The notes below the pieces were generated by a model, which saw nothing but the letters and a program-made list of their open reading frames with translations, made no database searches and was not told the DNA's origin. From positions 773,938 through 837,937 of the forward strand of contig CAJIYI010000001.1 of the NCBI GenBank assembly GCA_905181595.1: a stretch of DNA of 64,000 nt, in the 5' to 3' direction. Every line of letters begins with the position of its first letter. The first letter of the stretch is position 1. This stretch comes from an uncultured SAR86 cluster bacterium (lineage in GTDB: Bacteria; Pseudomonadota; Gammaproteobacteria; Magnimaribacterales; D2472). The position numbers and the translations under genes were made by a program. Shown piece by piece: positions 47,007 through 56,852 of this stretch.

Positions 47007-47981
47007 CTAAGATCCTACTATTTCCGGCTCAATCTCAAGATTAATTCCATAAAGGCCATGAACTTCATCCTGAATATCTTTTAAGAGTTCGATAACCTCT
47101 TTAAATACAGCGCCTCCCCTGTTGATCAAGACTAATGAGTGCTTTTCATAAAACCCAAGACTGGGAGGGATTTTAATCCCAGCCATTACCGTCTCAAGTA
47201 ACCTAGCTGCACTTAACTTTGTCTTCCCTTCTGGTAACTCCCAGCGATGACCTGATAGAAAATCTAAATCTATAGAGTCTGAATTAACAATAGGATTTTT
47301 AAAGATGCTGCCTACATTTGGTATTTTATCTGGAGATGGCAGTTTAGATTCTCTAATAGATTGAATAGCGCTTGAAAGTTGTCTTGAAGAAAGAGAATCA
47401 TGATTGATACTCTCTTGCTCTAGAAATTGAAGTAAGGATGGATAAGAAATATTGGGATTAAAGACTTTGCTAAATCGAAATTGAACACTCAAAATTAAAT
47501 AAGCCTTACTCTGAAAGATAGACTGCCTGTATGAGAATTTACACTCAGCCTTGGAAAGAATTTCAACTTGCTTGGTTGAGAAGTTATAACAAGTAACGCT
47601 TTCTATCACCGAAGAAACTTCAACCCCATAAGCTCCAATATTTTGAACTGGTGCAGCGCCTACCGATCCTGGAATCAAAGTAAGGTTTTCTATGCCAAAC
47701 AGTTTGTTATCTATGCAGTAACTAATTAATTTATCCCAAGAAAGCCCAGCTCCAACTGAAGTAATGTCTTCAGAGATTTGCTCAATCTCACGCATAGACA
47801 CTTTAATAATAGTACCGTCATAGAACTTGTCTACAATCATATTGGTCGCTGACCCAAGAACTAAATAGCTATCGAGCTGCAGCTCACGAAGACTGAGAGC
47901 GTCTTCAAGTGATTCAATTGAGATAATTTGCTTAGCTGCAACCTCTAACTGAAAGGCGTTGTCTATCAATAAGTTAGTCAT
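47007..47981 (-). CDS. murB: UDP-N-acetylenolpyruvoylglucosamine reductase
   Basis: A 324-residue flavoenzyme making UDP-MurNAc for peptidoglycan. I choose ATG 47981 (MTNLLIDNAFQLEV), which overlaps the kdsB stop by 8 bp; the longer frame to 48029 adds an unrelated leader. Motifs are VLGSATNMIVDKFYDG, LIPGSVGAAPVQNIGAYG, the catalytic Ser in PNVGSIFKNPIV, and the C-terminal Glu region LEIEPEIVG. It is the type I MurB of gammaproteobacteria. Confidence 0.93.
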   Translation of the reverse strand: MTNLLIDNAFQLEVAAKQIISIESLEDALSLRELQLDSYLVLGSATNMIVDKFYDGTIIKVSMREIEQISEDITSVGAGLSWDKLISYCIDNKLFGIENLTLIPGSVGAAPVQNIGAYGVEVSSVIESVTCYNFSTKQVEILSKAECKFSYRQSIFQSKAYLILSVQFRFSKVFNPNISYPSLLQFLEQESINHDSLSSRQLSSAIQSIRESKLPSPDKIPNVGSIFKNPIVNSDSIDLDFLSGHRWELPEGKTKLSAARLLETVMAGIKIPPSLGFYEKHSLVLINRGGAVFKEVIELLKDIQDEVHGLYGINLEIEPEIVGS

Positions 47982-48711
47982 GAGTTTTAGAAAACATAAT
48001 AGCTCTTTCAAGATCAGCAGGCGTATCAATTCCTATTGGGGGCTCACATGCATAGTCCTCTACAAATATATTGTAACCATGATCTAAAAACCTAAGTTGC
48101 TCTAGTTTTTCCTGCAATTCATTGGATGTGGGCTGTAAAGCAGATAACTCTTGAAGAGTCTTGTTCTGGTATGCATATATACCTAAATGTTTTAAATAAT
48201 TATCGTAACTTGAAGTGAACTCATTAGGTATTACAGACCTGGAAAAATACATGGCCCGCTTAGATAGGGAGCGAACTACTTTAACTTCGTTTGGACTCTT
48301 GATAGCTTCAGAATCTATCAACGGCACACATGCTGTTGCAATAGTAAATTCATTGGATAAATTAGCGGTTAGAGAATTGATAATCTCAAGAGGCATAAAG
48401 GGCTCATCGCCTTGAAGATTAAGGATTCTTGTATCAGCTGATAAGCCTAATATATTGGCAGCCTCGGCAATTCTATCCAGCCCTGAAATATGATCCTCTT
48501 TGGTCATAATTACGGAAGCGCCTAAAGATTCAGCGTGATCTCTTATAGCGTCATTGTCAGTTGCTATGAATGTAGACTTGGCTCTAGAGGATTGAGCTAA
48601 TTCAAATACCCTAGCCAGCAAAGATTTACCATTAATCTCCAAAAGTGGCTTGTTTGGAAGGCGGGACGATCCAGCTCTCGCGGGAACGATAATTACAAAT
48701 TCATCAGCCAT
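47974..48711 (-). CDS. kdsB: CMP-Kdo synthetase
   Basis: A 245-residue 3-deoxy-manno-octulosonate cytidylyltransferase activating Kdo for lipopolysaccharide. Motifs are VIIVPARAGSSRLPNKPL, FIATDNDAI, LNLQGDEPFMP and LGIYAYQNKTL. It overlaps the Trm112-like gene by 8 bp and murB by 8 bp. Confidence 0.95.
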   Translation of the reverse strand: MADEFVIIVPARAGSSRLPNKPLLEINGKSLLARVFELAQSSRAKSTFIATDNDAIRDHAESLGASVIMTKEDHISGLDRIAEAANILGLSADTRILNLQGDEPFMPLEIINSLTANLSNEFTIATACVPLIDSEAIKSPNEVKVVRSLSKRAMYFSRSVIPNEFTSSYDNYLKHLGIYAYQNKTLQELSALQPTSNELQEKLEQLRFLDHGYNIFVEDYACEPPIGIDTPADLERAIMFSKTHD

Positions 48712-48868
48712 CTAAAGAAAAGATACTTTCTTCAAGCATGTGTGGGATATCTTCTTTGATGGGATAACCAATGTTGCACTGAGAACATTTAAGATAATCA
48801 CTTTCTTCGGTTAAGTCTGATTTGCACCTGATACACGCCATTAGTTTTAGTATTTCTTTATCAATCAT
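48704..48868 (-). CDS. Trm112/YcaR-like zinc-ribbon small protein
   Basis: A 54-residue ORF read from the minus strand. It has two cysteine pairs, MACIRCKSDL and LKCSQCNIGYPI, followed by EDIPHMLEES, which matches the YcaR/Trm112 family. It overlaps the lpxK part upstream and kdsB downstream by 8 bp each. The order lpxK, ycaR, kdsB is conserved in gammaproteobacteria. Its role in bacteria is not settled. Confidence 0.88.
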   Translation of the reverse strand: MIDKEILKLMACIRCKSDLTEESDYLKCSQCNIGYPIKEDIPHMLEESIFSLDG

Positions 48869-51614
48869 TTATTTTTTCCTCTAGTCGATCTATGAACTGG
48901 GATTCTATTTTTGCTTCGATACTAAGATACCAAATTTTAGAATTATTAAAATGCTTACATTTTGCGGCATCTTTTTCAGTCATCAAGATTGGGAGGTGAT
49001 CAAGGAAATATAAATCTCTTTTGTTGTATTTATGATGATCAGGAAAAGGACTTTTATCAAATTCGAATCCTAGTCTTGAGAGCAAATCAAAGAATCTATT
49101 TGGATTTCCAACACCAGCAACTGCATGAACTTGTTTATGCATTGGCCAATTCTCTACCGAATATCGCTTTCCAGAATTTAAGTGGACAAATTTTGCTGGA
49201 TTAAGGGTCATAAGAATTTCGTCTGCTTCAGTCGGGCCTCCGTTGTTAACAATAAAGTCTACCTCTTTTAGTCTTCCCTTGGGCTCGCGCAAAGGGCCTG
49301 CTGGAAATGCCATACCATTACCAAGCCTTCTTGCTCCATCTATAACAGCAATTTCAACCTTTCTGTCCATTTTATAGTGCTGCAGGCCATCATCCGAGAT
49401 AATAACATCACAATCATATTTCTCTTGAAGAGTTTGAGCGGCTCTGGATCGGTCTTTATCAATAAAAAATGGTATTTGCAGCTTAGATAAAAGCTGGGCC
49501 TCATCACCTGTTTGCTTAAAAGTTGTTTCTTTGTTGACCTCAAGAGTTCCAGAAAATTTTCCGCCATAGCCTCGACTCACTAAGCCAGGTTTGTAGCCTC
49601 TCTCTTTAAGTTCTGATGCAATGTGTTTTACAAGTGGAGTTTTGCCTGTGCCGCCCATGGTAATATTTCCCACCACGACAATTGGTACATCTGAATTCCA
49701 AACCTTAGATGGGTTTTTTGCGTATGAATTCTTTCTCCACCTAACCGCTGCAGAAAAAATGAATGTAAAAGGCGATAAAAGATATAGCCAAAAACTCTTG
49801 TTGTACCAGGCATCTATTAAGTAGCCCTGCTGAGCAGGCTCTTCTGTAAAGGAGGGTAAGTATTCTTGAGATTTTGATTTTGTTGAATGAGTGCTGCTTG
49901 CCTCTCCATCGCTAAATTTGTTTTGATATAGACTTTTATAAATGCCCTCTTGTTCCAATAAATCCTGATGCGTACCAAACTCTGCAACAGTTCCCTGATC
50001 AAGAACTAAAATTTTATTTGCGTTTTCAATGGTTGAAAGTCTATGAGCAATAACAATAGTTGTTCTATTGTTGATTAATTTTTCAACTGCTTCTTGAACT
50101 ATTAGCTCAGACTCATTGTCCAAGGCTGAAGTTGCTTCATCTAAAATAATAATTGGAGAGTCCTTGTAAAAAGCTCTTGCTATAGCAATGCGCTGTCTTT
50201 GCCCGCCTGATAACAGAACACCATCATCGCCTATCTCAGATTTATAGCCCTCGGGTAATTTTTCTATAAATTCAAGGCAGCCAGAGATCTCAGCAGCTTG
50301 TTTCAGTTTGTCCTCATCAATATCAGTTTCACCGTAAGCAATATTTCTTTCTATTGTGTCGTTAAAAAGTGTTGGTGATTGATTGACTATTGAGATCGAT
50401 TCTCGAAGGAAGCTAAGCTTATAATCCTTAATGCTGACTCCATCAATAGAAATATCACCAGTAAAATCTGAGTAAAATCTTGAGAGCAAATTAGCAATAG
50501 TCGATTTTCCAGAGCCAGATTTACCGACAATGGCGACTGTCTCATTTTGTGCAATAGAAAAATTTAGACTATTTAAAACTAGTTCTTTTGGGGTGTATGA
50601 GAAAGTAACATCATTGAATTCTATGTTTCCAGTAATCGCTGACTCAATATCACCTGAATCTTCCTCTTCCTTTGAGTCAAGCTGATCAAATATTTCAATG
50701 GCCGCTGCTAAGCCTTTTTGAATAACAGCATTTATGTTGGAAAGCTGTCTAATTGGTTTTGCCATCAGTCCTGCTGCTGTAATAAATGCTACAAAGTTTT
50801 CAGCACTAAGCTCAATACCTAACTGAGCACCCAGGGCAAAATAAGCCACGATTGATAGGGATACAGAAACAAGCAACTGAATTATAGGAGTTGCTAAATT
50901 AGAAGTTGCTTCAAGCTTTAAATTTTGATTTTTATTTGATGCATTGGCCTTTAAAAATCGTTCGGTCTCATACGACTCAGCATTAAATGATTTTATTTCA
51001 AGATTGCCATCAACTGCCTCAGAAGCTAGATGAGTGACATCACCCATAGCTGTTTGAATAGTTTTAGCAAGCTTTCTTAGTCTTTTTCCAGCCACGTAAA
51101 CAATTAATGCAATAAAGGGCGTAGTAATTAATAAAAGTAGCGTTAACTTCCAGTTTAGCGAAAGCATATAAATCATTAGCCCAATCAATAGGAAGCCTTC
51201 GCGAACAAAGGTTTTGATTGCATTTGAGGCGGCTCCGGAAACTTGAGTTGTTGTAAAGGTAATCCGGTTAATTAACTGTCCTGATTGGTTTTGATCAAAA
51301 TACATTTTCGGTAGATTGATTAACTTAGTAAATAGCTCTGACCTTAAATCATGAACAATTCCAAAACCTACCCTAGACATAAAATAGTTTCCGATAAAAA
51401 AACCTATTCCTCGCCCAAGAGCAATAAATATCAAAGCTAGAACCAAGTAAATACTAAAATCTGTTTTATCAGAATTAATAAATTCAATAATGCGTCTTAT
51501 CCACTCAACGGCTGCAATATCCGCTGCTGCAAACATCAAAAATCCAATAATGCTAACAAAAAAGGAAAACTTAAACCTAAAGGTATACGAAAATAATCTT
51601 CTTAAAGGACTCAT
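48861..51614 (-). CDS. MsbA-LpxK fusion: lipid A flippase joined to lipid A 4'-kinase
   Basis: A single 917-residue frame. Residues 1 to ~575 are a full MsbA ABC exporter: six membrane helices, Walker A VGKSGSGKST, signature LSGGQRQRIAIARA, Walker B IIILDEATSALD and H-loop IVIAHRLSTI. Residues ~576-598 are a polar Ser/Lys linker. Residues ~599-917 are a full-length LpxK, including its N-terminal membrane-proximal helix, Walker A GGTGKTPLV (654-662) and DDGLQHYKMDR (741). In other gammaproteobacteria these are separate adjacent genes. No stop or start is seen at the junction (about 49820-49890). Confidence 0.92.
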   Translation of the reverse strand: MSPLRRLFSYTFRFKFSFFVSIIGFLMFAAADIAAVEWIRRIIEFINSDKTDFSIYLVLALIFIALGRGIGFFIGNYFMSRVGFGIVHDLRSELFTKLINLPKMYFDQNQSGQLINRITFTTTQVSGAASNAIKTFVREGFLLIGLMIYMLSLNWKLTLLLLITTPFIALIVYVAGKRLRKLAKTIQTAMGDVTHLASEAVDGNLEIKSFNAESYETERFLKANASNKNQNLKLEATSNLATPIIQLLVSVSLSIVAYFALGAQLGIELSAENFVAFITAAGLMAKPIRQLSNINAVIQKGLAAAIEIFDQLDSKEEEDSGDIESAITGNIEFNDVTFSYTPKELVLNSLNFSIAQNETVAIVGKSGSGKSTIANLLSRFYSDFTGDISIDGVSIKDYKLSFLRESISIVNQSPTLFNDTIERNIAYGETDIDEDKLKQAAEISGCLEFIEKLPEGYKSEIGDDGVLLSGGQRQRIAIARAFYKDSPIIILDEATSALDNESELIVQEAVEKLINNRTTIVIAHRLSTIENANKILVLDQGTVAEFGTHQDLLEQEGIYKSLYQNKFSDGEASSTHSTKSKSQEYLPSFTEEPAQQGYLIDAWYNKSFWLYLLSPFTFIFSAAVRWRKNSYAKNPSKVWNSDVPIVVVGNITMGGTGKTPLVKHIASELKERGYKPGLVSRGYGGKFSGTLEVNKETTFKQTGDEAQLLSKLQIPFFIDKDRSRAAQTLQEKYDCDVIISDDGLQHYKMDRKVEIAVIDGARRLGNGMAFPAGPLREPKGRLKEVDFIVNNGGPTEADEILMTLNPAKFVHLNSGKRYSVENWPMHKQVHAVAGVGNPNRFFDLLSRLGFEFDKSPFPDHHKYNKRDLYFLDHLPILMTEKDAAKCKHFNNSKIWYLSIEAKIESQFIDRLEEKIND

Positions 51615-52021
51615 GACTGATCAGTATAAGTTTTAATTTGAAGGTTTTGAAATCCAGCGCTCTGCAGCTCATCCATCAGAGTAATAACCCACTCATGAAA
51701 AGCCTTGTTTTCGATTGATAAGATGATTGTCTCTGAGGTATCAAAACTAGCTTTGATTCCAATGATGACCTCTTCAATCTTGGAGATATTAAATTCTTGA
51801 TTATTCACAATCAAAATACCGGTATCTAAAAGAATAATATTTCTGTCAGCATTAATAGAGCTTGATGAAAATGATTCCGTTGAAGGAAGGTCAAGAGTTA
51901 GATATTGATTTGTTTCAATTTTAGAGGTGACCACAAAAAAAATAACTAACAGAAAGACTATGTCGATTAAAGGCGTGATCTCGATACTCAGGGCTCGCTC
52001 TTTATTATTAAAAAATTTCAT
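51611..52021 (-). CDS. exbD: ExbD/TolR family protein
   Basis: A 136-residue protein with one N-terminal membrane helix carrying the proton-path aspartate ([18 protein letters not shown]) and a periplasmic domain. With ExbB it forms a proton-driven motor. It overlaps exbB and the msbA-lpxK gene by 4 bp each. No tonB is nearby, so the partner is unknown. Confidence 0.9.
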   Translation of the reverse strand: MKFFNNKERALSIEITPLIDIVFLLVIFFVVTSKIETNQYLTLDLPSTESFSSSSINADRNIILLDTGILIVNNQEFNISKIEEVIIGIKASFDTSETIILSIENKAFHEWVITLMDELQSAGFQNLQIKTYTDQS

Positions 52022-52620
52022 TTTTGATATATAAAATCTAAAAATAATGATGTATTGGCCTGAAGAATAGACATTAAATTTAAAGTTTTTTGTTCAAAAT
52101 ATCTGTAAAAAACAATTGCTGGCACGGCAATGATTAGACCAAAAGCGGTAGTAATTAATGCTTCAGAGATACCGGCTGCAAGAAGATCTGCATTAGCAGA
52201 TCCATTGATGTCAATGTTACCAAACACGGTAATCATCCCAACGACTGTTCCAAGTAAACCTAACAAAGGGCTAATGCTGGCAATTGTGCTCAGCATAGAG
52301 AGGTTTCTTTCTAAGATTAGATTAATTTCTGCTGCTTTTTCCTCAGCTTTTGTTTCAATAAAGTCTCTAGATTCAGATTTATATTGATAGCAATAAGTGA
52401 GAAGCTCTCCCAACTGAGATGTAGCCGCGATCTCTTCTTGATTCTCAGCATGAAAAGCATTTTTATTAATAAGGTTCTGAACTTGCCTTTGCAAACCCTT
52501 TGGGGCGACCAATCTTCTTTGTAGAAACCAAAGCCGCTCTATGACAATTGAAATTAATAGAATAGAGCACACCAATAAAGGCCATATGAACCATCCGCCT
52601 GAAATTAAAATATTATTCAT
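52018..52620 (-). CDS. exbB: ExbB/TolQ/MotA family proton channel protein
   Basis: A 200-residue protein with three membrane helices. The segments [20 protein letters not shown] and [19 protein letters not shown] are family signatures. It works with ExbD. The exbB-exbD-lpxK order resembles Pseudomonas. It overlaps lolD by 8 bp. Confidence 0.9.
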   Translation of the reverse strand: MNNILISGGWFIWPLLVCSILLISIVIERLWFLQRRLVAPKGLQRQVQNLINKNAFHAENQEEIAATSQLGELLTYCYQYKSESRDFIETKAEEKAAEINLILERNLSMLSTIASISPLLGLLGTVVGMITVFGNIDINGSANADLLAAGISEALITTAFGLIIAVPAIVFYRYFEQKTLNLMSILQANTSLFLDFIYQK

Positions 52621-53299
52621 TGTCTATCCTATGTAACTTAGTATTTTCAATTTTATACACATCATCTAATTGCTTGGCATAATCCAAGTCATGAGTAGCA
52701 ACTATTATGCCCATATTAAGCTTTTTGGATAAATTTATTGTTAATTCTTGAATGATGGCTGCATTCTCATTATCTAAATTGCCAGTGGGCTCGTCCATCA
52801 AAAGAAAAGTAGGCTTATGTGCAACTGCCCTTGCGATAGCAGCTCTCTGTCTCTCTCCACCAGACAGCATAAATGGGTAGTGATCTTTAAGATGAGAAAT
52901 ACCAAGCTCTTCAAATATTGCAAGAATACTTTGATGGTTAGCGGCACGATCTTTTGACTGAAGAATTTGAAAGGTCAGCTCGCAATTTTCAAAAATGGTG
53001 AGATCCTCAAGCAAATAATGAAACTGATAAACAAAACCAAATAAACTTGATCTAAGTTGTGTGAACTGAGTTTTGTTATTTGCAGAAAGATTAATATCAT
53101 TAAAAAAAACTTTGCCTACTGAAGGAGTCTCTAGGCCTGCTAAAATTTGTAACAGAGTCGTTTTTCCACATCCAGATGATCCTATAATCGCAATCGATTG
53201 ACCTTCATCAAGCACCAAAGAGATATCTGCTAAAACATCAACTGTGTGCTGGGCACTAGCAAAACTCATTGAAATATTTTTAGCTTGAAGTTTATTCAT
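52613..53299 (-). CDS. lolD: Lipoprotein-releasing ABC transporter ATPase LolD
   Basis: A 228-residue ATPase. Walker A is [16 protein letters not shown], the LolD/MacB region is [13 protein letters not shown], the signature [14 protein letters not shown], and Walker [12 protein letters not shown]. It powers release of outer-membrane lipoproteins to LolA. It overlaps the lolC/E gene by 8 bp. Confidence 0.94.
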   Translation of the reverse strand: MNKLQAKNISMSFASAQHTVDVLADISLVLDEGQSIAIIGSSGCGKTTLLQILAGLETPSVGKVFFNDINLSANNKTQFTQLRSSLFGFVYQFHYLLEDLTIFENCELTFQILQSKDRAANHQSILAIFEELGISHLKDHYPFMLSGGERQRAAIARAVAHKPTFLLMDEPTGNLDNENAAIIQELTINLSKKLNMGIIVATHDLDYAKQLDDVYKIENTKLHRIDNE

Positions 53300-54530
53300 G
53301 ACGCAAAATAGTTACAGGGTTTAATTTAGCTGCTTTGTAAGCTGGGAAGAATGAAAACAATAAACTTAGAAAAATGCACGTCGCACTAATTTGAATTAAC
53401 TGTGAGGGTCTAAACTCATAAGGGAAGTAATTAATAAAGTAACTATCCATCAAGGCTCTATTAGTAAAGCTTTCAACAAAATGAATCGTAGAATCAATAT
53501 TGGGAGTAATGAGTAAGCCAAGAACCAAGCCAATAAAAATTCCTAGAAAACCAATAATCATTCCAAGGGTTAAAAATATCCCTATCAGCTGAGGATTGCT
53601 GCATCCCATGGTTTTTAAAATTGCAATTTCTCGCTCCTTTGATTTTACTGTCATGACTAGAGTTGAGAGAATGTTGAACGCTGCCACGGTAATGATAAGA
53701 AACAACATCAGGCTAATGAGCTTTTTCTCTAGTTGAATTGCCTGAAATAGAGTTCCATGGGTTCTTTGCCATGAGCTAAAGTAAAAGCCTTGGTCCTGCG
53801 GGAGATTCTCTTCAAGCAGACTGTAACCAATTTCATTTGCTTTAAATAAGTCTGAGGTTTTAATTCTAATGCCTTGAGTCTGATTGGGTGTGAGGTTAAG
53901 AAGATTTGCTGCGAGATCATGGTGAATCAACGCAAGGGATTGATCGAGCTCAGCTTTAAGCTCAAAAATACCGACAACCTTTAACGATAATGATCTAGGA
54001 AAAGATCCTAAAACTGATGATCTTAGGTTGGTAGTGGTAATAGAAACGCTATCTCCAATACTGACTCCCAAATACCTACTCAACCACCCTCCTATAACTA
54101 TGCCCTCTTTCGGACTTAATTGATCCAATGAACCAGCAAACATATACTCTGGAAGTATTGAAACTTCTTTTTCTATACTAGGTAATATTCCTGTAAGAAA
54201 AACTCCTCTTGCTCGATTGCCAAAGCTCATCAAGCCTTGAGTTTCTATATAGGGACTTGCTGCTTGGACTTCTGGTGCTTGAATTAGCCGAGCAATCGAA
54301 TCATCATAATTTTCTATGGACTCTTCGTTTTTAATAATGAGATGAGGAACTACTCCAAGAACTCTTGTTTGGAGCTCTCTTTCAAAACCATTCATAACAG
54401 ATAAAACAATTACCAATGCAGCTACGCCTAAAGCTAAGCCGGCAATAGCCATGATTGAAGTAAAAGACGCAAAGGCACCTTTTTTTGAGCGGAAATACTT
54501 GTAACCCAAGTAAATGGGCAGAGAAGTCAT
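53292..54530 (-). CDS. Lipoprotein-releasing permease, LolC/LolE (LolF-like) family
   Basis: A 412-residue MacB-fold permease with four membrane helices: one after YLGYKYFRSKKGAFASF and three at the C terminus, with KSKEREIAILKTMG before the third. The periplasmic domain lies at about residues 45-265. Only one LolC/E-type gene accompanies lolD, unlike E. coli lolCDE, so a LolF-type homodimer is likely. A second copy elsewhere cannot be excluded. Confidence 0.9.
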   Translation of the reverse strand: MTSLPIYLGYKYFRSKKGAFASFTSIMAIAGLALGVAALVIVLSVMNGFERELQTRVLGVVPHLIIKNEESIENYDDSIARLIQAPEVQAASPYIETQGLMSFGNRARGVFLTGILPSIEKEVSILPEYMFAGSLDQLSPKEGIVIGGWLSRYLGVSIGDSVSITTTNLRSSVLGSFPRSLSLKVVGIFELKAELDQSLALIHHDLAANLLNLTPNQTQGIRIKTSDLFKANEIGYSLLEENLPQDQGFYFSSWQRTHGTLFQAIQLEKKLISLMLFLIITVAAFNILSTLVMTVKSKEREIAILKTMGCSNPQLIGIFLTLGMIIGFLGIFIGLVLGLLITPNIDSTIHFVESFTNRALMDSYFINYFPYEFRPSQLIQISATCIFLSLLFSFFPAYKAAKLNPVTILRHE

Positions 54531-54532
54531 AG

Positions 54533-55958
54533 CTATTTAGCTATCTGCTTCAGAATTTTCTCTATATCGCCTGTATAGGGAGGTCTAATTGCAGCTATGA
54601 GCTTGTCGAATCTAGAGCCAATTTGTTTATACACTGCCCTGGGGTTGCTGAAGTTTTTAAAGCCTTCTTCGCCATGATAACTTCCAGTTCCTGATGGTCC
54701 AACGCCACCAAAAGGTATGTCCTCTTGCTGAATATGACCCAAAACATCATTTACGGTAACCCCACCAGAGGAAGTTCTATTTAAAACATGATTCTCCTCA
54801 CTCTGATCAGAGCCAAAATAATACAATCCAAGAGGTTTATCATTTTTATTTACGTATGAAATTGTTTCATTGATATCAGTAAATTCTTTAATTGGCAGTA
54901 ATGGCCCAAAGATCTCTTCTTGCATGATCTCCATATCATCACTTGGGTTCATTACAAGTGTAGGCGGAATTTTGAAGGCTTCTTGCTGAGAAAAATCTTC
55001 ATTGGCAGGATTAATCTCATCAATAGTTGCACCCTTTTCCTTTGCATCCTGAAGCAAGCCTTGAAGACGATCGTAATGTTTTTCGTTAATAATAGATGTG
55101 TAATCATCATTGTGCTTAAGGTCGGGATAAAATGAGGTAACCGCTGATTTCATTTCTGCTACAAGCTCATCTTTCTTGTCTGAGTGAACCATCACATAAT
55201 CAGGGGCTAGACAGATTTGACCAGCATTCATTGTCTTTCCTAAGCATAATTCTTTTTGCAGCTGTAACGCTCTCAGCTGTATTGCTTACAATCACAGGTG
55301 ATTTACCACCCAATTCTAGTGTGACAGGAACTAAATTTTCAGCAGCAGCTTTCATGATGTGTTTTGCCACAGCTCCACTGCCAGTATATAAAAGGTGATC
55401 AAATTTTAACTGCGTAAAGGACGCGCCAACATCTGGTCCACCTAACACAGTTGCAAACTCATGCTCATCAAAGGCTTTGTCGCAAAGTTCCTTTAAAAGG
55501 TTAGAAGTTTGCTCAGTATATTCACTGGGCTTATGCATCACTTGATTTCCGGCAGCAAAAATAGAAGATAAAGGTGCAAAAGTTAGGTATACAGGAAAAT
55601 TCCAAGGCGAGATCATTCCAACCGTGCCTAATGGCTGATAACTGACCTTAGCTTTAGCGCCAAGCAATCCTAATGGAAAATTAGGTTTTCTCTTGGAATC
55701 TGACATCCATCTTTTTAAATTCTTTTTAGCGTAATTGATGCCTGGAATAATAGTGTAGACATCGGTAGCCATAGACTGGTTTTTAGATCGAACACCAAAA
55801 TCTTCATTCAATGCATCAACAAACTTGTATCTGTTATCCATAATCAAAGCTTTCATTCTATCCAGCCTGTCTACCCTTAGCTCGTATGACGGAGCTCCCT
55901 CCTTGATAAAATGTGCTTGCTGTAAATCTAGTATTTCCTGCATGTTATTCGCTTCCAT
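54533..55958 (-). pseudogene. Coniferyl-aldehyde-type aldehyde dehydrogenase with one frame break
   Basis: Two frames together make a class 3-like aldehyde dehydrogenase of about 475 residues. The first (55958-55200) has the cofactor region PWNFPVYLTFAPL and catalytic Glu in LELGGKSPVI. The second (from about 55240 to 54533) has the catalytic Cys in NAGQICLAPDYV and SGTGSYHGEEGF. One surplus A at 55241 (CTT A GGA) breaks the frame; without it the chain reads LGKTMNAGQ. It oxidises aldehydes to acids. The gene may be decayed or the base a sequence error. Confidence 0.85.
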
Positions 55959-55974
55959 ATTTTTCCCCTATAAA

Positions 55975-56850
55975 TTATGTAGATCGTTTCTGTTTATCTG
56001 AATCATTTGTTTTTTTAATCATATCGCGTATTTCGGCCCAGTCGTCATCAGACATCTTGGAAAGCTGAGAAAAAGTACCGCCGCCAGATAGATATTGAGC
56101 GCCATCAATTGCAATGGTCTGACCGGTAAGATACTCACATCCATCGGCCATTAAAAAAGTTGCTAAGTTCTGAAGCTCATTCATCTCACCCATTCTGCCC
56201 ATAGGAATGGTGCTGTCTGAATCTTTTTGCATGTCTCCCTTAGGACTTAATCGCGCAGTCATGCCTTCTGTTGGAAAAGGTCCTGGAGCAATTGCATTAA
56301 CACGAATACCGTTAGGACCCCATTCGACAGCAAGAGATTTTGTCATAGTGTGGAGTGCAGATTTTGACATTGCAGAAGGAACCACAAATGGGGAGCCGGT
56401 CCAAACCCAGGTAGCAAGAATTGAGATAATAGATCCTTTGATCTGTTGTTCAATCCATTTTTTGCCGACAGCGTGCGTTACGTAAAAGGTTCCGTGGAAA
56501 ACGATGTTAGCGATTGCATCAAAACCTCTAGCAGAAAGATCTTTTGTTGGAGAAATAAAATTTCCCGCAGCATTATTTACAAGACCATGAAGAGGTCCTT
56601 CTTGAAAAATGGTGTCAATAAAATCATCGACATCTTGAGCTGAACGAATATCTAATGCTTGATATCGAACTGTGGAGCCATATTTTTCTTTAAATTCTTC
56701 AGCTGTCTCAGCCAAAACACTTTCTCTTCTTCCGCAGATAACCACATCAGCTCCATGCTGAATATAATGCTCTGACATTTCTTTCCCTAAACCAGTGCCG
56801 CCACCAGTAACTAAAATCTTTTTTCCTTGTAAAATATTATCTTTAAACAT
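55975..56850 (-). CDS. SDR, 2,4-dienoyl-CoA reductase-like
   Basis: A 291-residue short-chain reductase with TGGGTGLGKEM and NNAAGNFISP. The usual YxxxK is replaced by VPSAMSKSALHTM, keeping Lys and placing Ser where Tyr normally sits, as in the mammalian 2,4-dienoyl-CoA reductase subgroup. This suggests beta-oxidation of unsaturated acyl-CoA. It lies 2 bp after hemH and 16 bp before the aldehyde dehydrogenase. Confidence 0.78.
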   Translation of the reverse strand: MFKDNILQGKKILVTGGGTGLGKEMSEHYIQHGADVVICGRRESVLAETAEEFKEKYGSTVRYQALDIRSAQDVDDFIDTIFQEGPLHGLVNNAAGNFISPTKDLSARGFDAIANIVFHGTFYVTHAVGKKWIEQQIKGSIISILATWVWTGSPFVVPSAMSKSALHTMTKSLAVEWGPNGIRVNAIAPGPFPTEGMTARLSPKGDMQKDSDSTIPMGRMGEMNELQNLATFLMADGCEYLTGQTIAIDGAQYLSGGGTFSQLSKMSDDDWAEIRDMIKKTNDSDKQKRST

Positions 56851-56852
56851 AT

